Positions 1 through 12,060 of a stretch of 64,000 bases of DNA are shown piece after piece; the first letter of the stretch is position 1; each line of letters begins with the position of its first letter. The DNA comes from Callaeas wilsoni (Eukaryota; Chordata; Aves; Passeriformes; Callaeidae): NCBI GenBank assembly GCA_013398955.1, contig VWPU01004984.1:124001-188000 (forward strand). The letters are read 5' to 3'. The notes below the pieces were generated by a model. It was not told the DNA's origin. It saw nothing but the letters and a program-made list of their open reading frames with translations, and did not search any database. The translations under genes were made by a program, and so were the position numbers.

Positions 1-2496
1 AGGAAAGAGTGACCCAGAGCAGTTTTTAGTTGACTTTTGTCCCGCTGGTGGCTGACCTGCCCTGAAGTCTCCTGGCCAGCTGCTCCTTCCTCCTCTCCCC
101 GTGTCCTGCCCATGCCTCAGGACAAAGGGATGAGAACAAGTAGCTGCAGGAAGGCAGGAACATTTGCAATAGCAAATAAAACATTTGCAACAACCACACT
201 GTGCTGTCATTTTTTCATCGGCACCTTAAGTGCTTCTGGCGCTGTTCTGCCCTCTGGCAAAACAGGAGTTAAAAAAAATCAGCATTTTCAAAACTGCACC
301 GAGGCTTTTGTTCAAAGTTCCAGAGATTCCTTGTGATCATGTGAACAAACTGTGCAGCAAAGGGACTCCCCCAGGCCATGGCACTGCCATCCCTGTGGGG
401 ACAATTCCCACCCAGGGGCTCCACACAAGGCAGGTCTGATTGAAAACCAAAACAGAACTTCCACCCTGCCCTCCCCACACGGGCACTGCTTTCCTACAGC
501 TCAGCCCAATCCTCCCTGGCAATGCCAATCCAGTGATTACAACTCCCCAAAGTGCACAGGGGATCCTCAGCCCAGAATGAAAATGTTCATGCAGGAGGTT
601 ACGGCAGCCAAGGACAAATTCAGCAGAATTTGGGATTCGTCTCCTTCCTAAGCCAGCCACAAGGCTGAGACAGAACAATATTTGTGGGGTTTGAATATTA
701 CAGACTTTCCTCTGAGTCACACAGAGGCTCCTTTCCTCACCAGTGCCTGTTCTAGGCCATGGAATGGGATCTCACTGAGGTTTCCCTTTCCAAGATGTGC
801 TACAGCCACTCCCACCTCCCCCAGCACTTCTATGCTGCTCTGGTGTCCTAAAAAATGTAATAGCTTCAGTTAACACATAAAGGACTCATCTTCCTATTGC
901 CTCATCCTTCTCTGAGGCTCCCAGAATGAAGTGATGCATGACATTCAGCTTTCACAGAAAGAAGAGAATAGTTACTGGTCCTTGGACAGAAAAAAAAAAC
1001 AAACCAAACCAAACAGTTTAGACTCAAAATATCTATTTAGTAAACATTTCACAATTCATATTGAATTTTATGCCTTTTTTGACTCATTATTTTTGAATTA
1101 TTAAGGATGAGAAAAATTGTCTGTACACAGCACCTTTCCTTTTTAAAAGCCCTGAAGCACCTGCAATTCAGGCTGTAAACTCCTCTGGGAGGAAAGCACC
1201 CTCCTCCAGGGGTGTACTGTGTGCTATGAACAGCTGGTGCCCAGGAAAAACTCTCCAGCTCTCAGTTCTGCCTTCACCCTTGCATCCTGCTGCTGTGAGG
1301 AAAGAGTCTCTTCCTACCCTCACATTTTACCATCAAGAACAGGCACTCTTCACTTCCACATCATTTAAAATCAAAGTTAAAATTTGTCTTTACACTGACC
1401 TGGTGAAATAAGGTCCTGGGAAGAATTTTCCTGGCTCCTTTTCCAATGGTCTGTGCACTCCCATTGCATAAAGTCCAGGACAGAGCAAAGGGTTTATAGC
1501 CAATAAATCCTGCATTCATGCACAAAGTCTGTGTGACATGGACACACTTGGGAAGATGTTGGATAATCTATTTGTCCCTTTTCACTTTGGTGCCTGTGAT
1601 TCTGTCTGCCTGGCACAAAAGACTGCCAGAAGGGACCTTTTTTGGTTAAAATTAAAGAACTAGATGTTTTCCATATCTAATGTTCACAATTCTAAAGAGC
1701 TCCTAAATATTAGGAAAACAACTGACTGTCCATAAGAATGAATCAGACTTCTAAAGAGTCATCTCTGGGGAAAAAAAAAAATCATTAAAATCAAGCTGGA
1801 GAGGCAACATTTCCATGGGCACAGGCACGTAAAGGTCTGAGGAGAAATGAGATAACCATGCCCTTGTGGCCTGGCTGAATTAGGAGGCAGTGCCAAAACT
1901 TCTGGAGGTGAGAGGTGCTTGATTAGAAGATATTCATTTAAGATATTTTCCTGCATGTTTATATTTGATTTCTCTACCTGTCTGAGGTTCAGGGAGCTTG
2001 CAAAATTAAACGCTGCCCAGTAAAGACCAGAGCAAACAGTCCCTGGCAGCCATTCCTTGGCAAACACAAGGGTGTGGTGATGGAAAGCAATGCCAGAACG
2101 AGGGATGAGAAACGAGTTGCCTCATTCTTCAGCTGGACAGAATGTCCAGACCACTCCAAAATCCCGCCCCATCCACGAGGACAGGGTTGCAATAAAGACT
2201 TGATCGCAGCTTAAGAGTGGGACTGAGACACAGAAAGTTCCAGAGAGGAGACACGAGATGAACGACCCTACGCAAGCTTAAGATTCACAGATTGGCCACA
2301 ATCAGGTTAAGGACTGCCTTCAGTCAGTACCTGCTACGGAATCACTGCAGCTGGCAGGTAAATCCAGAGAGATTGCACGGTGCCAGCGTGCTGGACACCA
2401 CCCTGCCCTGTTATCTGAGCACACACACACACATCGATTGCACAGACACACAGACACGTTTTCCCAGGCTTTGTTCCGATCTCCTATCTTTCCCAG
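1..2496 (-). other. SLC26A2: Downstream flank / probable 3' UTR of SLC26A2
   Basis: No gene is recognised here. On the minus strand, sequence directly after the stop at 2497 should be 3' UTR. I found no AATAAA or ATTAAA in minus orientation, so the polyadenylation site is either non-canonical or left of the window. A plus-strand AATAAA at about 174-179 could belong to a convergent neighbour, but nothing else supports that. A short CA run lies at 2421-2434. Confidence 0.4.
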
Positions 2497-3993
2497 CTAG
2501 TTCTTCAAAGCTCCGTGCCCCTGCGTGCCCAGGGCGAAGTCCACGGCCTGGTGCACGCTGTGGAAGAGCAGGTGGTCCTCCCCCTCTCTGAAGAACTCCC
2601 CTCGGAGCAGGGAGCTCCTGACGGAAGGGTTGCACTGGGCCAGCAGCACGCGGACATCGATGTCCCCGTAGTCCTTGCAGACCTCCTTGAGCGTGCGGAT
2701 CCCGGCCGTGTCCAGGAACTGCACTGCACAGCAGTCGATCACTATGGTGTGAAACCCCACAGCTTCCGACCCAAAATCTATGGGGACGCTGCTTTGGTTG
2801 TCCCCAGACCCCACCTCCTTCTCCCTGAGCATTCTTTTTGCTGCTTTCTTCTTGGCTGCCTTCACGCACACGGGGTCGACCCCGGTTTGCTTGTAGAGGG
2901 CGGACTTGAAGCACTCCTTGTTGATGTAGTAGAGGGGGGCTTCAAAACGAAACACCACAACCCCGGGCTTGGTCTGCAGGTTCTTGTAGGCAGAGAGGGA
3001 CTCGTAGGTCTCCGACTCAGCCACCCAGCCCAGCAGCGGCGCCTCCGGCCGCTGGGTCCGGAAGATCACGCAGAGCATGGAGAAGCAAACCCCCACCAGG
3101 AGCCCGATCTCGGTGCTGATGAAGGCCGTGGCCGCCATGGTGACCCCCCAGATCACCGTGTCCACCCTGCTCAGGTGCCACATCTTGGGCAGGTCCCTGA
3201 ACTTCCGCAGGGCTCCGCGGAGGTTGACGATGGTTATGACGGCCAGGACGCATTTCTGCAGGGAGTAGAACAAAGGTGCGATCACAAGGAGGACCAAGAG
3301 GATCACCAAACTGGTCACCATGCCGGACATCTGGGTCCTACAGCCCGTGGACTCCTTGACCAGAGTCTTGGCGAGAGCCGCGCTGGTCGTGAAGCAGTGG
3401 AAGAAGGAGGGAATGATGTTGCAGAAGCCAATGGCATACATCTCCTGGTTGGCCCTAACCGAGTACCCGTGTTTTTTGGCAAACATCTCCGAGAGGGATA
3501 CAGTGATGGCGAAGCCGATGATGGCAATGGGGATGGCATCCAACGCCACATTGGGAATCAGGCTCCAGTCTGGAGGGCGCGGCGGCAGAAACCCCGTTGG
3601 GATGTGCCCAGAAATGCTGGAGCCATAAGTCTCTCTCAGCTTCCCAAAGTGAGATGCCAGAGTGGCTGCCACAACCACGAAGAGTTCCACCGGAATTGGA
3701 GCCTTGAGCTTGGACTTGAAGTGTTCGTTAAGCTCTTTGGCCGGGATGAGCACCAGGAAGCACAAGAAGCTGGTGACGAGATCACAGATGTTGGTTCTGT
3801 GGATGTTTTTGAAGATGTTTATCCAGGTGGTGATGAGGGAGCCAACGCCCCCGCTGCGAGGAATGTCCAGGCCCAGCAGGTACTTGACTTGTGAGGTCAG
3901 GACAGTGAAGGAGGCACCTGTGACAAATCCACTCAGCAGCGAATCCGAGAGGTACACGGAGACAAAGCCCACTTGGAAGAGACCCAGGGCCAC
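2497..3993 (-). CDS. SLC26A2: SLC26A2 last coding exon
   Basis: The acceptor TTCCAG precedes GTGGCCCTGGG at 3993, and the TAG stop is at 2497-2499. It encodes 498 residues covering most of the transmembrane core and the whole STAS domain. The open frame continues upstream of 3993 only as intron. Family similarity ([17 protein letters not shown]) fixes the true exon edge. Confidence 0.94.
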   Translation of the reverse strand: MALGLFQVGFVSVYLSDSLLSGFVTGASFTVLTSQVKYLLGLDIPRSGGVGSLITTWINIFKNIHRTNICDLVTSFLCFLVLIPAKELNEHFKSKLKAPIPVELFVVVAATLASHFGKLRETYGSSISGHIPTGFLPPRPPDWSLIPNVALDAIPIAIIGFAITVSLSEMFAKKHGYSVRANQEMYAIGFCNIIPSFFHCFTTSAALAKTLVKESTGCRTQMSGMVTSLVILLVLLVIAPLFYSLQKCVLAVITIVNLRGALRKFRDLPKMWHLSRVDTVIWGVTMAATAFISTEIGLLVGVCFSMLCVIFRTQRPEAPLLGWVAESETYESLSAYKNLQTKPGVVVFRFEAPLYYINKECFKSALYKQTGVDPVCVKAAKKKAAKRMLREKEVGSGDNQSSVPIDFGSEAVGFHTIVIDCCAVQFLDTAGIRTLKEVCKDYGDIDVRVLLAQCNPSVRSSLLRGEFFREGEDHLLFHSVHQAVDFALGTQGHGALKN

Positions 3994-6486
3994 CTGGAAG
4001 GAACCGACCACACACAACACATCAGGACAAATCCCAGGAATTTTGTCAGCTGGGACAAAACACAACAACAACATTGTGCACAGCCCTGGAGGATGAGGCA
4101 TGCTCTGAGCACAGAGGAAAGTCTCCAGTAGTCAAATAATAGCTTTTTGGGGGTCTTCATCCCCTGAACAAATTTTTATTGTTTGCTCTGCTAATTACCC
4201 TGGTGGGGAAAAAAGAAAGCCTGAAATAGTGTCTTTCTTTTGCCATTTCTCTTTCAGTTCCTATAAACTCAGTGAACTTTGCAGGCATCTAAAAAGTTTC
4301 TGATGGCCTTTGTCTGCCTTACACTGGAGTTCAGAACCTGCAATAAAACCACAGCTTGTAGGGTAACAACTGCCCTTTGCACCGCAGAAAGTTTGGTGCC
4401 TCTGACTCAGAAAGTCTGTGAGCTGCAAACTCCTGCGCTGCAGATCATATAAACAGAGATAACCGGGAACTCCAAGAGAATCTCCAAGTATTACTGAAGA
4501 GAAGGCAGGTCTGGGACCTGGACTGGCTGAAATCAGTTCAGAGCTCTACAAAAGGCACCGTCACAGCCTTGATAATTAATTCAAGGTTGTTCTAAGTGTA
4601 AAACATGAATAATAATTAGCTTATCTGGTTATGCTGTAGCAACTGGTGTGAGAAGATTTGATTTTTAGGATTTGATTGTAAAGCTTCTGATACAAAGAAT
4701 ATATGATTTTGGTGGAAAAAAATAAATTTGAGGGTGTTGGCCTGTAGAGAATAGGCCTAATATTCAGAGGGACTGAAGATAAACTAATCTGATTTCTTCA
4801 GACAAAGAAACTTCATTGTATTTGTACTTGCAAGGAATATTAAGTGCAATTCACAGCTCCAAAACTTCATCCATCCCATGGGGATGAAACCCAAAATCCA
4901 GGGTACCTTGGGAGGCCCAGAATATTTCCAAAGTAACTCAACATGAACTTGCAGTACAAGAAGTTCCAGGCTGTGCCCAAAACCTGTGTTGCAAAGTATC
5001 ACAAACATGTTTTTCTCCCCTCCTATACATTTTCATTGGTTGTCACCCTGGACAGATGAGAACAAATGAATGTGAACTCACAAACTCAAATACCACAGCT
5101 CTGCAGTACTGCTAAAAATAATCCCATTCTGGTTAATGCATAACACTCTAAAAACAAGGATACTTGCTTTAATTTAGGCAAGCAGTGGATTCTAGGAAAT
5201 AAGTAGGGATATATAAATATAAAATATATTTTATCCTCTCAGTAGAATCCTTTCCATGCAATAGCATTGTTTTGGCTTCAAATGGGCAAACAGCAAATTT
5301 TTAAAAGCACATTTACAAATAAAAGGTAACTGGGGATACTTTTACTGTCCAAATTTTTCTTTGTTAAAGGCAAATGATTAAAGATTGGAATCAGGAGCCA
5401 ATGCATCACATTTTGGCACAATGAAATGGGGTTAATGCAGAAAAATAAACAGAACTTCAGGCCACAGTGAGGAAGGTGGTGAGCAGACCTTGAGAGCTTG
5501 GAGCTGGATGTGCAGGTCCTTACAGTCCCCAAAAGAGAAGCAGTGCAGGCAGGAAAAGCGGTTAAAAAATGGGGAGCACTCCCCAAAAGAGCTGCAAAGA
5601 GAAGCAGTGCAGGCAGGAAAAGCTGTTTAAAAATGGGGAGCACTCCCCAAAAGAGATGCAAAGAGAAGCAGCGCAGGCAGGAAACGCTGTTAAAAAATAG
5701 GGAGAGCACCCAGAGGAGTTTCGTGCACCACAGTGACCTGCAGCCCCGAGGCACAGACTGAGCACATGCGCAAGCCCAGCAGGACGGAGACAGTCCCCCA
5801 CAGAAGAATTCCAGCTATTTGCACACCACACCTGTCTGTCCACCTCCCCTCACCTGGTAAACTCCAGAGATGAAGGTCATGGCGGCGGCCACGGCCATGG
5901 CGTAGCAGCTTTTGTCACAGAGCGGCGCCGGTGCCGTCCCGTTGCCGGTGCCGTTCCCATCCCCTCCCGGGCCCGGCAGGGCACTGAGCACAGCTGGCTC
6001 CAGGTCATAGCCAGCTCTCTCGACTTCCCGATCCACCACCTGGCCCACCATCAGGCAAACCACCCCAAAGATGCTAACGGAGATGTGGCGGGAGGTGCCA
6101 AAGATGCAGTAAATGATGCAGGAAAAAAAGGATGTGTAAAGGCCATAAATGGGCTCCAGCCCAGCCAAGAGAGAGTAGGCAATGGACTGTGGGACCAGCA
6201 GGACCCCCACGATCACACCAGACATTATATCCCCCAGGAGATACTCTTTGAGTTTGTATTTAGGAAGCCACTGTAAGATAGGAAAAAACCCCAAAACGCA
6301 ATCTTTAATTTTGGCTGGGGTGCAGCTGCAAGTTTTCTTTGCTTGCTTAACCAGCAGAGCCTTCAGGCTCCTCTTCTTCTCTTGGGGTTCCAGGAACATT
6401 CTGTGATGGAAACTGCACTTGGCATCATCTCCTTCTGGCCCTTCTGTCACTGCATGGATGTTGTTGGTCTCTGTCATTGCTGCCAT
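2497..6486 (-). CDS. SLC26A2: SLC26A2 sulfate transporter, coding span (2 exons, 709 aa)
   Basis: Plasma-membrane sulfate/anion exchanger of the SLC26 family that supplies sulfate for proteoglycan sulfation in cartilage. Joining 5854-6486 to 2497-3993 gives 709 codons, against 739 residues in human as I recall. The cytoplasmic N-terminus is followed by the SLC26 core ([20 protein letters not shown], then [12 protein letters not shown] and GTSRHISV). An extracellular loop carries two NGT glycosylation sequons. Later come [34 protein letters not shown] and [18 protein letters not shown]-terminal STAS domain (from about residue 550) contains [19 protein letters not shown] and [17 protein letters not shown]. 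The start at 6486 has G at -3 and +4; an ATG three codons later is an alternative. No frameshift or missing segment was seen, and the gene looks functional. Confidence 0.95.
3994..5853 (-). other. SLC26A2: SLC26A2 intron between coding exons
   Basis: An intron of 1,860 bp bounded by GTGAGG (donor) and TTCCAG (acceptor). It is mostly AT-rich unique sequence, with one tandem repeat at 5526-5704 close to the donor. No other coding signal is seen. Confidence 0.85.
5526..5704. repeat. Tandem repeat, 64-bp unit, nearly 3 copies
   Basis: A 64-bp unit containing GCAGTGCAGGCAGGAAAAGC and the palindrome GGGGAGCACTCCCC repeats almost three times with few differences. It lies in the SLC26A2 intron, 150 bp from the donor of the first coding exon. 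The GGGGAGTGCTCCCC-like core could form a short hairpin in each copy. Confidence 0.9.
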
Positions 6487-6498
6487 CACCAGGACTCA
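5854..6498 (-). CDS. SLC26A2: SLC26A2 first coding exon (CDS from 6486)
   Basis: The acceptor (TTTTTAG) lies just above 6498, leaving 12 nt of 5' UTR before the ATG at 6486. The exon ends at 5854 with CAG followed by GTGAGG, after the codons GVYQ. It encodes 211 residues: N-terminal cytoplasmic tail, first membrane segments and the glycosylated loop. The phase-0 border matches the known human border before VAMGFFQ. Confidence 0.93.
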
Positions 6499-7740
6499 CT
6501 AAAAACACAAAGAAAAAACACTGAAACAAAAATGAATGTATGATGTGAGACTTGAACACAGCATTTATGAAAAGCAAGGGCCGAAGGCCTCAGTTCAGCA
6601 GAGAGAAAGCAACTTCCAAGCAAACTGGGAACAAGCCCCCCCACTGTATCTGTGTCGAGCAAGGAATGGCTTTTCCCAGAGGGAAGCTGATACCTGTGGA
6701 CTACACCTGCTGCTGGCAGCGTTGGGAAATGGAAAGGAATGCAGCAGCACTGCCTTTCTGGGAGGCTTCCTTGAGAAAATCTCTGCCTGCAGCCTGCTCT
6801 GCCTTGCGAAGCCAGACAGAGGGTTTATTGCAGTGCATCAGCCATTCCAGTTCAGCTGCTGCAAATCAACTGCAAGTGGGGCATTTCCTGCAAAGCACAG
6901 CTCTGTCTACATCTCTTGTGGGTTATTTTTATTTTTTTTTAATGCAGCGATTGCACCTGCCAAATACTGTAAAGGTTTGTTACCTTAGAAGTGGCTTTTT
7001 TTACAGCCAATGACACCCTGCAAAAAAATGCACTTCACACTTTTGAAAAGCTGTTTTTCCCAGGAAATTGCACCTGATCAAAACAATATGCACAAGTGGA
7101 AAACACATGAATGCACACAATGAAAGGCAGGTGGGACACTTCTGCTGGAACTTGTGCCCCAGTCCAAGCTGCCCACAGACAGTAAAACAGGGCAATTATA
7201 CCAGTAATCTAACACTGGAAACATATTGCCTGACTGGGAAAGAGCAAAGTCTTGGTGAGGCAAACCCTAACGAAACTGAAGCATACCAAGTGCTGCCAGC
7301 ACTTACACAGCACTTCCACTTTCAGAAAACATCCAGAATCCTCCAGAAAACCCTTTCAGCCCCAATACTTGGTACCACCAGTACAGTGAGGCTGTTTCAG
7401 ACAGAAACCCACTGGTGTGGGGTTGCAGTCAAGGTGGGCACAGCAGGAGAACCCTTGAGAAGCGTCACTGCCAGGCTTCTCTCTCTGGCACTGCACTCCC
7501 AGAGTGCCAACAACAACAAAATGGATTTTTTGTGCTGCTCATGTCTTCTCCGAGCAGTGCAAACATCAGCCAGGCTACTGTCCATGGAATGTTCACCGCT
7601 GAATTAATTGCCCAATTAATTGTCCAGTTGTCCTGAATTAATAGTACTGATTAATAAGTTGCTACTGGAACTGGCAGTGCTGAGGATGCCACTCGAGTCT
7701 GCCTCAAAATGTGTTCACTTAATCACCATTTCACAAGTAG

Positions 7741-7950
7741 CTACAGAACCACAGAACTGTGGAGTCAGTCAGCTGGAAAATCCCTCTGAGATCATGGAGT
7801 CCAACCATTCCCAGCAGTCCCCAACACGTCCCCAAGTGCCACACCTGCAACTCTTTTAAATCCCTCCAGGGACGGGGACTCCAGCAGTGCCCTGGGCAGC
7901 TGTGCCAGGGCTGGACAACCCTATTGGTGCAGAAATATTTCCTAATTAAA
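7741..7950 (-). mobile_element. CR1 LINE 3'-end fragment
   Basis: The plus strand reads as the complement of a CR1 tail: CACAGAACTGTGGAGTC, then AAAATCCCTCTGAGATCATG, GAGTCCAACC, and later CAGTGCCCTGGGCAGC and GAAATATTTCCTAATT. This order is typical of avian CR1 3' ends. It is truncated and diverged, with no reverse-transcriptase frame. Confidence 0.85.
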
Positions 7951-8507
7951 ACACTCACTGCTACCATCCCTTCAGTGGGAGTCTCCCAAAAACGGGAGGG
8001 AGAAGTGAGAGAAGTGACTTTGTGTGGGACCTACTGTCTCAGCCTGAGCAGAAGGAACCCACAAGAGTAGAAGCAACTACAGAACTTAATATTTAGAATG
8101 GCTTCTTCAGAGATTTCTGGAAGCAATTAGAAAGCAATTCCACCCAACTAATCCAACTCTCCCACCTCATACCTTGGTGTGCTCGTCCCTGGAGCTGCAG
8201 ACCTATCTAAAGTCAACACATGGTGGATGCTGACAGAAAATACCAGGGGAGGAGTTTGCATTTTAGATCCCGCTCCATGCTGGGACTCCCAAAGGTGTTT
8301 CCATTCACCACAGACCCAGACAGGAGCGTCTCTTTGGTGAGGAAGCTCCTGCACGCTCCCAAATAACCAAACCCACTCTTTGCCAGCTGTCCCTGAAGTG
8401 GTGCTGAAAGGAGGGCTTCCAACAGACCTCAAACCAGGGACAGCCCGATGGCATCAGCAGGGATGGATTTTCTGTGTGATAGGGGCTGTATCCCTCGCTG
8501 CTGTAAT

Positions 8508-8640
8508 ATCCCAGGATCACTGAGGCTGGAAAAGCCCTCCAGGACTATGGAGTCCAGCCTGGGCCCCATCCCCACCTTGTCACCAGCACAGAGCACTGAG
8601 TGCCACCTCCAGAGCCCCATGAAGAATCAGGGTCTTCACA
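8508..8640 (-). mobile_element. CR1 LINE 3'-end fragment
   Basis: The motif series AGGATCACTGAGGCTGGAAA, CCCTCCAGGACTATGGAGTC and CACAGAGCACTGAGTGCCAC matches the complement of a CR1 tail. It is a short, truncated copy. Confidence 0.8.
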
Positions 8641-11219
8641 ACAAGGAAGCTGCACTGCAAGAGATGACAAGCTCAGGATGATACAGTGACCACACTTGGA
8701 GGAGACCCCCACCTCTCCCTTCCACATTTCCAATCTCACCCACCTGGACAGGACTGCAAAGTGTGCTCAGGGATGATTACAGCACTCACAACCCCCCCTA
8801 AATACACAGTGAGAATCAAGCGAATATTACAAAAGCCTGTGTCAGCTCTAGCCTGCAAAAGCACGTTTTGGAGCTGTATTTGCTCAAGAAGTTTTATTTG
8901 TTTTACCACAGACTTACAAATCAAAAGGCTTCTCACCCACCCAAAGCTCAGCAAATAACGCTGTGAAAGCTGAGGGGGGAAAAGAATCAACCCAGACTAC
9001 TTTTAATGTGTAGCAATGAGTTTGTTTTCCGAGATTTTAGTAAAGATTTCAGCAGTGAAAATGCTTCTGATTCCTTCTTTCCCTCCTCCAGGACTTGCAG
9101 GCAGCTCACTCAAACCTGGGAATTTTCTTAAATGTGCCAAGACAAGACCCAGACAGCTCAGTTTGGTGCTGCTGTGAAACATCTGCATGGGAGGGGGTGC
9201 CTGGGTTTCAGTCGTGTCCAGACAGTAAGGAAATATTCCAAGTGAAAACCTTTTTGGCTCCAGAACTCTGAGCACATACTGGGTCTTTGTGCTGACTTGC
9301 ATGACAGCTTTCTCTCCGTGGCATGAAAAGGACCTTTCACCACACAGTCCCTGCCCCTTGCCATGTCAGGATGGTAGGAAATGACACAACTTCCAACACT
9401 CATTTCAGCCTTTTCTGCCTCAAAGTGCTGCCCTGTATTCATTTTGTAACCGTTAGCCCAGGCTTGTCTAATAAAACTGGATTTTGTTCTTAAACATAAA
9501 AAAAAACCCCAACCCTGAGAAAACCCCCTTAGTTCATGGCTTGGCCACTGAAGGACATTCTGTACATTTAACTTGGAAAAGGAGCTGCTGGGTTTTTATT
9601 CTGAAAGCTGCTATTTACACACAACCTAGAATTCACTTTTATCACTCCTTTTGGCCTTTCAGGGGGTGTCTCGTTGCCACAAACTTTGCTTAAGATAAAA
9701 AAACCTACAAGACAGAACTGAAGACATTTCCAGCATCTGTTATCAAATGACTGCCATATAATAAAGATATGGGGAGGTCCTGCAGTTTGTACAAGTCACC
9801 AGATCTCCAGACTATTTCTGGAGCCCATCTGGGCCTTTCCCTCTCATCCCATGATGTGGCAGCATCTGCCTGGCTTCTGTTTTGGGGGAGCACTACCTGC
9901 AGCCCAGGGCTGGCTTGGGCTTCCTTCCTCTGGGGCAGATCAGAGTCACCTTGAGAGCAAGAGAAAAATGGATTGTGAAGCTCATTCACCTGCTGAAACA
10001 ACTACTACAAGTTTAAACCTCAGATGTGAGCATTTCAGAATAGAAACTAAACCAAAAGTATTCTTTCTGTAAGACCCATCTCAGTTTTTCTTATTTTTCT
10101 GCATTTAAATTGTCACTGTATGTGATCATCCCCCCACCCTCACGTATCCCTTGCTAGACAGGAGAATTTACATGCACTAAAAACTAATGCATAAATCCAT
10201 AATCTAAAAAGGCATGAAGAGTTTCTGGAGAATTGTAAAGGAGAAGTAGGAGAATCAGAAATCCAAGTTCCACGCAAACTGAACCAGAGCTGGGCCCTCA
10301 GAAAATGCCCCTCCCCAAGAATATAATAGTAAAGCATATCACAGCATTTTGACAACTAAATCTTTGACCTTTCTCTTGTTGGACAACAGCCTCTTTCAAA
10401 TAATGTCTTTACTGTTGTCGAGCAACAAGGAAATTCAATATTACTGTGATAAGACCCAGATAAGCACTGGAACAACACTGCCTGCACCTTGGAATTTGAC
10501 AAACTCCTTCATATCCTCCAACAAAACATTCAAGCCACAAACATTTACTTCCACAAAGGACTGGAAATAACAGGAATAATGAAAACCACGTTTAAGGAAC
10601 ACATGTGAGAACATGTGCTTCGCTTTTGGCTCAGTGACCAGCAGCCATCCGCTCACGCAGGAAAACCTAAAAAGCTGGACAATAAAACCTCGCTCGTGGG
10701 AAATATGGGATCTCCTCTTACCCCAAGTGTCACTTCTCCCGAGCAGCAGCAGCCTGCAGCATTTTTGGGGAAGATCCCATGGAATCGGCTCCGTGCTGGC
10801 AGCCAGGTGTTCCAGGGAAGTTGTCTCGCCTCCCAAGGGCAGTGTGTTGGCTGCTCTGCCCTGCCCTGGCTGAAGCAGGTCCCTCTGCAGACCCCTCCAG
10901 CAGGTTCCATCCCACCCGGATTTCTTTCGGAGAGCTCGCCAAGACGCCCTTTCAGCAAGTTATTCCTGCCTTAGGGCCCTTCTCCCACCCTTTCTGTTAG
11001 CAGGGAAGGGTGGAACGCTGAGGAGCTGTGCTGGGCAGTGAGGGTGGCCTGAGGAAGAGCTGCCCGAAGGAATTTCCTCAGGCAGCAGCTGCCAGCTCAG
11101 CCCAGGGCATCCCACACTGCCCACCACGGCCCGAGCTGCATCCTCAGGGCTGGGAGGGACCGTCCGATCCCGACGGAATTCCACCGGGATTGCGCCGGAT
11201 AACGCAACTGCGTTGGCTG

Positions 11220-11562
11220 CTGAGCTGTGTTTGAATTAATAAAAATTATTAAAATTGATAAAAACCTGCAAGAAGAACACACAGCAAGAGGAACCCCGCA
11301 CGCTGTGCACCTCGTGAAACGGCGGGGTTTTACTGAGCTGTGTTTGAATTAATAAAATGAATAAAAACCTGCAAGGAGAACGCACAGCAAGAGGAACCTC
11401 GCACGCTGTGCACCTCGTGAAACGGCGGGGTTTCGCTGAGATGTGTTTGAATTAATAAAAATTAATAAAATTGATAAAAACCTGCAAGAAGAACACACAG
11501 CAAGAGGAACCCCGCACGCTGTGCACCTCGTGAAACGGCGGGGTTTCGCTGAGCGCTTCGGA
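11220..11562. repeat. Three-copy tandem repeat, unit about 105-123 bp
   Basis: Each copy has an AT-rich part (TGTGTTTGAATTAATAAAA), then ACCTGCAAGAAGAACACACA, then a GC-rich part ending in CTCGTGAAACGGCGGGGTTT. Copies start near 11220, 11334 and 11438 and differ mainly in the length of the AT segment. It sits about 100 bp from the CpG-rich SLC26A2 promoter block. Confidence 0.92.
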
Positions 11563-11639
11563 AGCCAGACCAACACTGACGGTCCCGGCAGAGCCAAAGG
11601 GAAGTGACAGCAACAACTGAGCTTTTAACCTAACATTCA

Positions 11640-12060
11640 CTTTCACCCTCGGGGGTCCCTCTGCCTTCCTGCCCAGCTTCCTTACGGCTTCCACGTGCCT
11701 TTTCCTCTCCTCCTGCCGGTTCCTGCGAGCCGCTGCCGGGGGTGCGAGCGGCCGCCGACCGCGGCGGGTCCCGGCACCCGCTGCCCCCCGGGCCCTGCCC
11801 GCCCCCGTCCCTCGGCACTCACCGCCCGCGGCTCCCCGGGGACGGCTCCCCTGGGAGGGCTGGGACCGACCCACGGAGGGACAGCCAGAGATGCAGACGG
11901 ACGGACAGATGGGCAGACAGAGAAGGGACGGACGGAGGAACTGCCCGCTCGCCCGCCCGCGGCGGGTCCCGGCAGCACCGCCCCGCGCCGGGCAGGGAGG
12001 GCCGGGCGGAGCCGCGCCCCTTCCACCCCCGGGCCGGGTCACTTCCGAAGGGATTCCGCC
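11640..12060 (-). promoter_or_regulatory. SLC26A2: CpG-rich block, probable SLC26A2 promoter
   Basis: A strongly GC- and CpG-rich stretch inside AT-rich surroundings, 5.2 kb upstream of the SLC26A2 start codon on the correct side. It contains several GC-box-like runs. This is inferred from composition and position only. Confidence 0.6.
11823..12010 (-). other. SLC26A2: Candidate noncoding first exon of SLC26A2
   Basis: A good donor (GCG followed by GTGAGT, minus strand) ends at 11823 within the CpG-rich block. The first coding exon begins with an acceptor and only 12 nt of 5' UTR, so an upstream noncoding exon is required. The upper edge (transcription start) is a guess. Confidence 0.35.

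Larger units (their letters stand above)
6499..11822 (-). other. SLC26A2: Probable 5' intron of SLC26A2
   Basis: Sequence between the acceptor just above 6498 and a candidate donor (GTGAGT at 11817-11822, minus strand) in the upstream CpG-rich block. It holds two CR1 fragments (7741-7950 and 8508-8640), a 3-copy repeat (11220-11562) and otherwise unique AT-rich DNA. No further coding exon is recognisable. The extent depends on the unproven noncoding first exon. Confidence 0.5.

Noticed and set aside
2515..3894. 459-codon plus-strand open frame
   Set aside because: It is the antisense of SLC26A2 exon 3; the minus strand has full family similarity, the plus frame has none.
6536..8070. Several overlapping plus-strand frames of 100-180 codons
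   Set aside because: No family similarity, no codon-like pattern, partly CR1; inside the SLC26A2 upstream intron.
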